Shown here in pieces: positions 17,055-24,243 of a stretch of 64,000 bases of DNA (position 1 is its first letter; each line of letters starts with the position of its first letter). The stretch is from Granulicella mallensis (GTDB lineage: Bacteria; Acidobacteriota; Terriglobia; Terriglobales; Acidobacteriaceae). A program made the position numbers and the translations under genes. The stretch is from NCBI RefSeq assembly GCF_014203225.1, contig NZ_JACHIO010000016.1, forward strand, positions 1 through 64,000. The letters are read 5' to 3'. Under the pieces are notes generated by a model, which saw nothing but the letters and a program-made list of their open reading frames with translations, had not been told where the DNA came from and ran no database searches.

Positions 17055-18877
17055 TAGCGGCCCCCTTTCGTTGCAGCAGGAGCATCCGTCGCCGGAGCAT
17101 CCGTTGCGTCACCCAGTGGCGGCGGCTCAACGATCGGCGGGCGCGCCGTTCCCTGCGCCTGGCGCTGGGTTTCGATCTCACTCACCAGCATGGCCGGGGC
17201 TACGGCGCTGACGGGAATCGTGCCCGACTCCGCGCCACACTCGCCGTTGAAGATGTCCTGATGGTCGCCCGTCGCCACGATGCGGTTCAGTGCGGCCTGC
17301 GGCGTTCCGACGATGCTCACACCGCGCACCAGCTCGTCCGGCCTGCCGTCCACGTATACGCGATAGACCACCAGCGGGATCACCTGGAAGGCCTGCGGCG
17401 AGCGGCGTGTCGTGACCGCGAAGCCCGAGGAGATGTCCTCAAAGAACAACCCGTAGGCCTTGCCCTGCTTCTTCGCCTCGGCCTTCAGCATCTCGCGCAG
17501 CTCGGCGTCGGAGACCGTCTTGGTCGAGGTCACGATGAGGTTGCCCTGCCGTCCCGTGGGCATCTTGCCCGTCTCGGCGCGGCCGTGGCCGTTGGACTGC
17601 GCGAAGCTCGCCACCGGCAGACGCGACATGAGGAACGTCTTGAGCACGCCGTCGTCGACCAGCTGCACGCGCCGTGCTGGCTGGCCTTCGTCGTCGAATG
17701 CGTAGTGGCCGCTGAGCGGATGGCCATTGAACTCTTTCAGCGTGGGATCGTCCGCGACGGAAAGAAAGCTCGGCAGGATCGGCTTGTTCAGCAGCTTGGT
17801 GAAGGTCTGGCCCTCTTCGTCGCCGCGCTGGCGCTGGCCTTCGAGCCGATGCCCCAAGACCTCGTGGAAGAAGACCGCGGCCGCGCGGCCGGAGAGGATT
17901 GCCGGGCCGTTGTAGGGCTCGGTGATAGGAGCGGAGCGCAGATCGTCGAGATTCTTCGCCAGCGCGACAGTCTTCGCCAACACCGTCGCCTGGTCGGGGA
18001 GATGGCCGGTCGTATCGGCCTCAAAGGTCTCGACGCGGAAGAGGTCCATGCCGTCGGCGGCGCGGGTGCGAGCCACTACGACGAGCCGCGCGACCTGGTT
18101 CGGCGCGGCCACGTGTGCGCCTTCGCTGGAGACGAAGTAGTCCGTCTCGTGCGAGGTCTGCATGTATGCCGTGTCGTAGAAGATGTGCGGATAGCCGCGG
18201 AAGACGGCGGTAATCTCGCGCAGACGCTGCTCCCAGGCAGTGCGGTCGAACTCCAGCTTGGGTGCAGGGGGCAGATCGGCGCTCGCCGGCTTCTCGGTGG
18301 AGAAGTCCGCCGAAGAGTCTTCTTCCTTCGCGCGCACCTGCTGCTCGGTCTTTACCTTCTCCAGCGCATCGAGCGCCTTGCCGTAACCGCGATTGGTCGC
18401 GAACCAGAGCGAACGCTCAATCGCACCGCGATCGTCCGAGAGCGGCAGCGGCATGGTGGTCAGCGCGCTGGTGCGATGGTCGCCATGCGTGTTGTCGAGG
18501 TCCGGCGAACCGAGCCGCACCTGCACGTCGGCAATGCGCGCATGCCGGACACTCGAGTTCGTAATCGCGCCGTACTGCGCGGTGATGTTGACGTTTTCAG
18601 CGTCGGCCACCGAGTAGCTGAGGAAGTACGGACGAGGCTGCGGCGTCGCACTGGCCGACACGGCAGCCGTGCCCAGCGAGGACATCGCGCGATTCAGTTC
18701 AGCCGACATCGCCTGCATCAACACAGGGTTCGTCGCAACCGCGGGATCGCCCGGTTTGGGGTCTGAGGCCCTTGCCTGCGTGAGAGTTCCGGTGGCCAGT
18801 ACAAACGCGGCCAGCCCCAGGGACGAAATAGAACGATGACGGCGAAATAAAGATTTGGGATAAATCGGAGGTGTCAA
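17054..18877 (-). CDS. TldD-like metallopeptidase, exported
   Basis: A 607-residue TldD-family protein. The zinc site HEVLGH is at 338-343 (HExxxH), and the ECGAESG segment near the C terminus provides the Cys expected as third ligand in TldD. Cytosolic TldD/TldE degrades unfolded peptides and matures peptide natural products. Here the N terminus (FRRHRSISSLGLAAFVLATG followed by TLTQARAS) looks like a signal peptide, so the complex probably works in the periplasm. First gene of a two-gene operon with the zinc-less partner. The divergent neighbour at 19154 is an exported M48 protease. Substrate unknown. Confidence 0.85.
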   Translation of the reverse strand: MTPPIYPKSLFRRHRSISSLGLAAFVLATGTLTQARASDPKPGDPAVATNPVLMQAMSAELNRAMSSLGTAAVSASATPQPRPYFLSYSVADAENVNITAQYGAITNSSVRHARIADVQVRLGSPDLDNTHGDHRTSALTTMPLPLSDDRGAIERSLWFATNRGYGKALDALEKVKTEQQVRAKEEDSSADFSTEKPASADLPPAPKLEFDRTAWEQRLREITAVFRGYPHIFYDTAYMQTSHETDYFVSSEGAHVAAPNQVARLVVVARTRAADGMDLFRVETFEADTTGHLPDQATVLAKTVALAKNLDDLRSAPITEPYNGPAILSGRAAAVFFHEVLGHRLEGQRQRGDEEGQTFTKLLNKPILPSFLSVADDPTLKEFNGHPLSGHYAFDDEGQPARRVQLVDDGVLKTFLMSRLPVASFAQSNGHGRAETGKMPTGRQGNLIVTSTKTVSDAELREMLKAEAKKQGKAYGLFFEDISSGFAVTTRRSPQAFQVIPLVVYRVYVDGRPDELVRGVSIVGTPQAALNRIVATGDHQDIFNGECGAESGTIPVSAVAPAMLVSEIETQRQAQGTARPPIVEPPPLGDATDAPATDAPAATKGGR

Positions 18878-18950
18878 AGAAAGCCCGCTTCTTGAACGAA
18901 GGATCGTAAGCAGAGTGTACCGAAGATGCCGATGTTCGCTCGCGGTATCT

Positions 18951-19029
18951 ACACTCTTGGACGGACCACGAACCGAAAGGCACGTTTGAAACCGGTATCC
19001 TTTCTAGCTCCTGGCCCGTCCAAAAGTGT
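18951..19029. promoter_or_regulatory. Spaced 14-bp inverted repeat in a divergent promoter gap
   Basis: ACACTCTTGGACGG (18951-18964) and CCGTCCAAAAGTGT (19016-19029) are complementary except for one base and lie in the 276-base gap between the divergent TldD-like and M48 genes. It could be a shared operator or a repeat remnant; nothing else is visible in the gap. Confidence 0.35.
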
Positions 19030-19153
19030 GCTGACGATGAAAACAAACAAGGACTCAAAGACCAGGATCATCGCTGCTCACGAAAGACCGGCCGGCGCAA
19101 CTTGCGGCGTCTCGAACCATCGTGCAGACTCAAAACACTACGAAAGGATTTTG

Positions 19154-20521
19154 ATGCACCTCCTCCGGCACGTTGTGTTCCTCTGCCTTCTATTTCCCTT
19201 TGCAATCTCTGCACGAGCCGGTGAGACCCCAGCCGAGCATACGGCGAACGTCTACGCGCAACAGGAGATGACCGCAGCCCCTCGGCACGGCAATCTCCCC
19301 GACTACTCGCTCTCGCCGGACAAGCTGGCGAAGGCACAGCACCTCGCAAAAGTGAGAATTACACTGCACTTTCTGAATGCGGTGTGGAGCATCGTTCAAC
19401 TGGCCCTGCTGCTATGGCTGGGAGTTGTGGCCTGGATGCGCAGTCGCGCCCTGGGCTCGAGCGGAGGTCTGCGCGAACAGGGCAGGTGGGTCCTGGCCTT
19501 CTGGCAGGAGTGCCTCGTCTTCACCTTTCTGTTCAGTATCGCGAACACCTTGCTCGACCTGCCGTTGAGCCTCTACAGCCATCGGCTCTCCGTCCAGTAC
19601 GGGCTTTCCATCCAGAGCTGGTCAAGCTGGTTCAGTGACCTGGCAAAGGGCTGGGGCGTTACGCTACTCGGCGAGTTCCTGCTCTGCGCGCTGCTGATGT
19701 GGATCATCCGCTCGCTGCCCCGCACCTGGTGGCTGGCGTTCTGGGCGGTGATGATGCCCCTGACGATCATCGCCATCTATGGAATGCCGCTGGTGATCGA
19801 CCCGCTGTTCAATACCTTCGAGCCGCTGCAACAGTCGCAGCCGGCGCTGGTGGCCCAACTGGAGAAGGTCGTCGAGCGCGGACATATGAACATCCCGCCG
19901 GAACGCATGTTCCTGATGAAGGCCAGCGCCAAGACGACAACGATGAATGCCTATGTGACCGGCTTCGGCAACTCCAAGCGTGTTGTGGTCTGGGACACCT
20001 CGCTCGCCAAAGGCACGCCGGACGAGATCCTCTTTATCTTTGGACACGAGTCCGGCCACTACGTGCTGGGGCACATCCTGCGCCGCATCGTCATGACCTT
20101 CCTCGGGCTCTTCGTCGGGCTGTACCTTGCGTTCTTCCTGGTGCGCTGGGCGATTGCGTACTTCGGCAGGCAATGGAGAATCCCTTCCCAGGCGGATTGG
20201 GGCGCACTCGTCGTGCTGCTCCTGGTGTTTACGATCTTCAATACGCTGGTGGAACCTGTAACCGAGAGCCTGACCCGCATGCAGGAGCACGCCGCCGATG
20301 TATACGGGCAGGAGGCCATTCACGGGATCGTAGCCGACCCGCAGACGACCGTAAAGGACGCCTTCAATGTGCTGGGCGACAGTTCGCTGGAAGACCCAAA
20401 CCCCAACCCGTTCGTGGAGTTCTGGATCTATAGCCATCCGGCGGTCGGACGTCGAGCGGCCTTCGGCAAGGCTTACGATCCCTGGGCCCCGGGCATGGAG
20501 CCGAAGTACTTCAAGAGGTAG
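19154..20521 (+). CDS. M48 (Ste24-like) membrane metalloprotease
   Basis: A 455-residue zinc protease of the CAAX-protease-like M48 family. The ATG at 19154 follows AAAGGA and starts a signal-peptide-like segment (VVFLCLLFPFAISARAG). Several membrane helices follow (about 75-95, 112-140, 168-185, 192-212, 316-336), then the catalytic HESGH at 298-302 and the third-ligand helix with TRMQEHAADVYG. The overall order of helices around HExxH matches eukaryotic Ste24 and bacterial homologues, which cut membrane or prenylated substrates. Divergent from the exported TldD-like operon, so both may serve envelope proteolysis (inference). A long near-perfect hairpin follows the stop codon. Confidence 0.88.
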   Translation: MHLLRHVVFLCLLFPFAISARAGETPAEHTANVYAQQEMTAAPRHGNLPDYSLSPDKLAKAQHLAKVRITLHFLNAVWSIVQLALLLWLGVVAWMRSRALGSSGGLREQGRWVLAFWQECLVFTFLFSIANTLLDLPLSLYSHRLSVQYGLSIQSWSSWFSDLAKGWGVTLLGEFLLCALLMWIIRSLPRTWWLAFWAVMMPLTIIAIYGMPLVIDPLFNTFEPLQQSQPALVAQLEKVVERGHMNIPPERMFLMKASAKTTTMNAYVTGFGNSKRVVVWDTSLAKGTPDEILFIFGHESGHYVLGHILRRIVMTFLGLFVGLYLAFFLVRWAIAYFGRQWRIPSQADWGALVVLLLVFTIFNTLVEPVTESLTRMQEHAADVYGQEAIHGIVADPQTTVKDAFNVLGDSSLEDPNPNPFVEFWIYSHPAVGRRAAFGKAYDPWAPGMEPKYFKR

Positions 20522-20530
20522 AGGCGTCTC

Positions 20531-20628
20531 TAAGACTGACCTACCCTCAAACGTTGTCATCTCGACCGACGGCGGCAAAGAACGCCGCCTTCGGTCGAGA
20601 TGACAACGTTTGGGGTAGGTCAGTCTTA
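20531..20628. repeat. Long near-perfect inverted repeat after the M48 gene
   Basis: Arms of about 45 bases: TAAGACTGACCTACCC at 20531 onward and its complement ending CAGTCTTA at 20628, with only one indel and a mismatch near CGACCGACGGCG. Loop of a few bases. It could act as a transcription terminator or mRNA 3'-end stabiliser; no T-tract. Confidence 0.7.
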
Positions 20629-20696
20629 GCAACAAAAACAACGTCGATTCGCAAAACCTTGACCCTCCCCTGCCGACTATTTACTGTCAACACACG

Positions 20697-21038
20697 ATGA
20701 CCGATTGCCTGTTCTGCAAGATCGCCGCCGGAATAATCCCCGTAAAGCGGCTGCACGAGGACGAGCAGGTGCTCGCCTTTCCCGACATCAACCCCCAGGC
20801 CCCGGTGCATGTGCTGGTGATCCCCAAGCGGCACCTCGCCTCGCATGCCCACGCCACCACGGAAGACGCCGCGATGCTGGGCCAGCTTCTGTCCGCCGCG
20901 GGCGAAGTAGCCCAGGCGCAGGGGCTCGAAAACGGCTATCGGCTAGTCATCAATACCGGCCCCGACGGCGGCCAGACCGTCGACCATCTGCACGTGCATC
21001 TGTTGGGAGGAAGGCACTTAGGCTGGCCTCCGGGCTAG
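20697..21038 (+). CDS. HIT-family (HinT-like) nucleotide hydrolase
   Basis: A 113-residue histidine-triad protein. The triad is H97-L-H99-V-H101 in TVDHLHVHLLGG, with the usual N-terminal CLFCKIAAGIIP and C-terminal GWPPG. HinT-like enzymes hydrolyse AMP-lysine-type phosphoramidates; the cellular role is generally unclear. The length is exactly that of bacterial HinT. A plausible minus-35-like TTGACC lies about 50 bases upstream. In the same reading frame the sequence continues to look coding after the stop codon (see the remnant at 21048). Confidence 0.93.
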   Translation: MTDCLFCKIAAGIIPVKRLHEDEQVLAFPDINPQAPVHVLVIPKRHLASHAHATTEDAAMLGQLLSAAGEVAQAQGLENGYRLVINTGPDGGQTVDHLHVHLLGGRHLGWPPG

Positions 21039-21047
21039 CTCCTAAGT

Positions 21048-21257
21048 TTCGACGTCACGATTTCCCTCCCGGCGGGGATACCGATTAAAACTGGAAGACC
21101 TGAAACAGACCTTGACGAAATGCGATCTGGTGGAATTATTTCGACTTCCACGCATCCCATCATCTGCGGTGCGGGCTATCTGCAGTTCATGGGACGGGGT
21201 AACGTGCTGGCAGTTGGCAATTTCAGCAATCTCTATGCGCAGATTGAAAGCAATTAG
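21048..21257 (+). pseudogene. Protein-like remnant without a convincing start
   Basis: In the reading frame of the HIT gene, after its stop, the sequence stays open and reads like real protein: FDVTISLPAGIPIKTGRPET, then DEMRSGGIISTSTHPIICGA and GYLQFMGRGNVLAVGNF, ending QIESN-stop. The first ATG is at 21120 (45 residues) and lacks a ribosome-binding site. I cannot assign a family. In the +1 frame after the stop, PSTVASVVYFTKEGNSVAMA also looks protein-like, so this may be a frame-shifted gene fragment. The rest of the gap (21260-21614) holds an imperfect palindrome near 21491-21526 and no other gene. Confidence 0.35.
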
Positions 21258-21614
21258 GCCCAGCACTGTGGCCAGCGTCGTCTATTTCACCAAAGAAGGC
21301 AATTCAGTCGCTATGGCTGCGTCACCACTCCGGTCTGCGGCAACGAGGCAGGCGTATTAGACGCTGGGCCTTCGGCCTGGCTGAAGCCAATCCCGTCCAA
21401 TCCGTGCCTCAACAATAGTTGATAGCGCTCGACCTCGCTTCAAGAGCAGTTTGGGTGGCAAGTGAGAACCTATACCCCGTCGAAACGATGAAATTTCCCT
21501 CGGCGAGATCGAGCCGATCGGGAATTTAACTTCTGAAGCGGAGTTATACGTATTGAGAATTTATAAATGATGTCCAAATAGGAAATTTGGCTTCGTTTCT
21601 TGCAGGAGGAACCT

Positions 21615-22856
21615 ATGGAAACCCAACGCGTTGTCCTCGAGCTTTTACCCTATGGGGGTAGGGGAGCTAGTAACCGTTTGTCTCCCAACTCAATCAACGA
21701 CGCTAAGCTCCTCATTCATGAAGAAATCTTCCAAAAATACCGCGACCACAAGCGCGCAGCCTACGAGAAGATGGAGGAGCGACTGAAGGGCGCCGCCGCG
21801 GAGTATCAGGAGAAGCTGACCGCCGGACAACCGACATTAGACAACGTAAAGAAAGTAGAGCTCCCAGGCAAAAAGAATGCGGCGGCGCGCAAAGAGAAAT
21901 ACGACTACTTTAGGTCGAAATGGAGACATGATGTCTATGATCCGATCTTTACAGAATACGAACAGGACAGATTCCGTGGAAAGGAATACGAACCGGGAAG
22001 ATTCTTTGGCACAATCGCTCAGGGAGTAACCGTGGAATCGCTGCTGAACGACATCAAAATCAAGCTCAAAGCGATGCATCCGGAGATGATAATGGTGTAC
22101 GTCCCTGTAGGAAATGTGACAGTCGTTTCCGTGGCCGATCAGTTCGGCCAGGGCGCGGTGCTTGTGGCGCGCGTCTATAAGCAAGAGGCGCGGTTCAAAA
22201 GAATATATAAAGGAAAAGAAGATCTGCCTGATGTTTTCGAGCATCGCGGCAACAATCGCCACTATGTTCTGGATCGTTATGGAATCTTCATACCGCGGTT
22301 TCTGATCAGAAACCTCAGTGCCAATGATGACGAGTTACTGAAAGCAGGACTTCGGTCCCGCGATGGCCGTACGCCGAATTCCAACTCAGCGGCTTTTGTA
22401 GATGGGGTGGTACGCCACCTGCGCGCCGCCCAACAGGGCGGCAGTTATTTCATTTCGACGACATCGACATCGAAGCACATCTATGGGTCGACGGGGGCTA
22501 ACTTCTATTCACCGCAGACAGGACAGGTTTTAATTGACGCCGCCGTCATTCCTCAGGATGACCTCGTAGACGTTCACTCTCCTATGGCGATGGCCACAAT
22601 ACTGGGAGTGGAGGAATACGACTGGACTTTGGAATTCAAAGAAGACGACCAGTCTTACCAGGCCATGGCGGCAGCACGGGATGCGATTCGTACCCGAGAG
22701 ATTGTTGTGCACGGGTCTATACCAAATCATGCGATTGCTAGAATTCGGGCTCTGAATTTGGGCATCATGGGATGGACAACTCCGTGTTGCTATGCGACCC
22801 ACGGGATACCTACAGATCCCTCCATCAATCAGCGTCTGCCAAGCTTCGCTAAATGA
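21615..22856 (+). CDS. Candidate mono-ADP-ribosyltransferase (R-S-E type)
   Basis: A 413-residue orphan protein; the ATG at 21615 follows AGGAGG at ideal spacing. The C-terminal half reads in the order of cholera/pertussis-type ADP-ribosyltransferases. Strand 1 has candidate Arg R232 in FLIRNLSANDDELLKAGLR. Next is SYFISTTSTSKHIYG, with the STS-like strand at 281-286. Then GQVLIDAAVIPQDDLVDVHS (pattern of the NAD-fold strand). Last is TREIVVHGSIPNHAI, with candidate catalytic Glu E362 before the GxIP turn. The upstream Gln/Glu of the (Q/E)xE motif is not conserved (Thr360). Residues 1-220 are unknown, with a charged helical region (40-105). No signal peptide. The A/T content is visibly higher than the neighbours, suggesting transfer. 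Family assignment is my inference from motif order. Confidence 0.55.
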   Translation: METQRVVLELLPYGGRGASNRLSPNSINDAKLLIHEEIFQKYRDHKRAAYEKMEERLKGAAAEYQEKLTAGQPTLDNVKKVELPGKKNAAARKEKYDYFRSKWRHDVYDPIFTEYEQDRFRGKEYEPGRFFGTIAQGVTVESLLNDIKIKLKAMHPEMIMVYVPVGNVTVVSVADQFGQGAVLVARVYKQEARFKRIYKGKEDLPDVFEHRGNNRHYVLDRYGIFIPRFLIRNLSANDDELLKAGLRSRDGRTPNSNSAAFVDGVVRHLRAAQQGGSYFISTTSTSKHIYGSTGANFYSPQTGQVLIDAAVIPQDDLVDVHSPMAMATILGVEEYDWTLEFKEDDQSYQAMAAARDAIRTREIVVHGSIPNHAIARIRALNLGIMGWTTPCCYATHGIPTDPSINQRLPSFAK

Positions 22857-22977
22857 TCTGCGATGTAAACGAGCCAGCTAGCCCAGGGGAGAGGCGATGT
22901 CTGCCCAACGAATTTCGATCACCTGCAAACATCTATCCAGGAATACAACCTTTTTAGAATGTTATAGTTGAAGCAAC

Positions 22978-22998
22978 ACCTCAAGGCCCGCTTGAGGT
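22978..22998. repeat. Perfect 8-bp hairpin
   Basis: ACCTCAAG, 5-base loop, CTTGAGGT. It lies 120 bases after the ADP-ribosyltransferase candidate and directly before the parS-like palindrome. No T-tract, so a weak terminator at best. Confidence 0.4.
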
Positions 22999-23013
22999 GG
23001 GGTTAACTACCAT

Positions 23014-23029
23014 GGTTCCACGTGGAACA
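23014..23029. promoter_or_regulatory. parS-like centromere palindrome (candidate)
   Basis: GGTTCCACGTGGAACA has a perfect 14-bp palindromic core and differs only in its first base from TGTTCCACGTGGAACA, a variant of the well-known ParB-binding parS site. It lies in the intergenic gap in front of msrA. parA and parB are not in this window, so the function is inferred from sequence alone; a different dyad-binding regulator is possible. Confidence 0.45.
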
Positions 23030-23097
23030 TGGGCCCTTCGCATCGAGATACAGGCCTCCTGCGTCCAATGACAGGCAGCACAGACTGGAGATGTTCA

Positions 23098-23724
23098 ATG
23101 GCTATCGAATCTAGAAAAGAACCCATCCCCGCCCCCCTGCACGATATAGCAATGCCCGAAAGCGGCTGGGAGGCCGGGCAGCACGAGACGGCGGTCTTCG
23201 CCGGTGGCTGCTTCTGGGGTGTTCAATCGGTTTTCCAGAGGGTTAAAGGCGTGATTCAGACGACAGTCGGCTACTCCGGTGGAGCGGCTGAGACCGCCGA
23301 CTACAAGACCGTCTGCAGCACGGAGACCGGCCACGCCGAGGCGCTGGAGATCGTCTTCGATCCTGCAAAGGTGAGCTACGGAACGCTGCTGCGGATCTTC
23401 TTCTCGGTGGTCCACGACCCCACCCAGCTCAACCGGCAGGGCGGAGACATCGGCACAAGCTACCGGTCAGCGATCTTCTACACTGACGACCAGCAGAAGA
23501 AGGCGGCCGAGGATTACGTGAAGCAGCTCGACGCAGCCCACATCTTCGGCAAGCCGATCGTCACGCAGATCGTTCCGCTGGAAGCGTTCTACCGCGGCGA
23601 AGAGTACCACCAGGACTACGCGATCAAGAACCCGCACAACCCGTATATCCAGGTGTGCGATATTCCGAAGATCGGGGCGCTTCAGCAGCAGTTTCCCTCG
23701 TTGTTTCAGGAATATACGCGGTAG
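23098..23724 (+). CDS. msrA: Peptide methionine sulfoxide reductase A
   Basis: MsrA reduces methionine-S-sulfoxide in proteins. The 208-residue protein has the catalytic motif G37-C38-F-W-G in AVFAGGCFWG, the conserved GYSGG, TGHAEAL and YHQDYA segments, and Asp/Glu residues around the active site. C-terminal CDIPKIG contains a possible resolving Cys. The start used (ATG, 23098) has GGAG at good spacing; upstream in-frame starts (23029, 23068) would add unrelated residues that overlap the parS-like gap. No signal peptide, so cytosolic. No msrB is seen next to it. Confidence 0.95.
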   Translation: MAIESRKEPIPAPLHDIAMPESGWEAGQHETAVFAGGCFWGVQSVFQRVKGVIQTTVGYSGGAAETADYKTVCSTETGHAEALEIVFDPAKVSYGTLLRIFFSVVHDPTQLNRQGGDIGTSYRSAIFYTDDQQKKAAEDYVKQLDAAHIFGKPIVTQIVPLEAFYRGEEYHQDYAIKNPHNPYIQVCDIPKIGALQQQFPSLFQEYTR

Positions 23725-23761
23725 GTAGATTCCTGCCTTTTGGCATAACAGAGATGCTTCA

Positions 23762-23816
23762 CAGCCCCAAAGGGGCGGTCTATCCCTTGGACTGGGATAG
23801 GCCGCCCCTTTGGGGC
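23762..23816. repeat. 24-bp near-perfect inverted repeat
   Basis: AGCCCCAAAGGGGCGGTCTA begins the left arm at 23762; the right arm (23793-23816) is its complement with one mismatch, 7-base loop. It follows msrA and could end its transcript. Confidence 0.65.
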
Positions 23817-23851
23817 TTTACTCTCACTCCGACTGCAATGTGCTTTTTGTC

Positions 23852-24036
23852 TTTGCTTTTCTTGTTTGTCATTCCGAGCGTAGCGAGTGAATCTGCTTTC
23901 TCCCGCTTTTTGCCAGTTCCACCTCAAACGTCACGGTCCCTCGGCTTTAGACATGGAGTTTCCCAGGTAATACGAACGAAGAACGGGAGGAAGCAGATTC
24001 GCTCGCTACGCTCGGAATGACAAACAAGAAAGGCAA
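23852..24036. repeat. Repeat family B copy 2, with a single family C half-site beyond it
   Basis: Left arm GTCATTCCGAGCGTAGCGAG then TCTGCTTTCTCCCG; right arm ends CGCTCGGAATGACAAACAAG. Between about 24045 and 24085 follows one half of family C (GATTCCCTGCGGGAATGACA). The remaining gap to 24243 has only a small hairpin (GCCCCAGT ... ACTGGGGC, 24211-24236) before the patatin gene. Confidence 0.7.
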
Positions 24037-24243
24037 CAGCAGAGACGACAGCAGATTCCCTGCGGGAATGACAACAAGAAAAGCAAAGGCAACGACGAAG
24101 GCGTCCTCGGGGATATCTATCTGACTCGATGATGGTTCCCCCTCTGGCTTACATCGCGTAGTCTTCATCGTGCGTCTAAGGACACATACCAGCAGGTGGT
24201 GTGCCCCAGTGTGTTTTAAGACTGGGGCAGAAACGGAACGACC

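Noticed and set aside
17261-18766. 501-residue plus-strand ORF
   Set aside because: Antisense to the TldD-like gene; composition of a GC-rich shadow frame, no motif.
21042-21266. 74-residue minus-strand ORF
   Set aside because: No start signal, no motif, opposite to the better protein-like plus-strand remnant.
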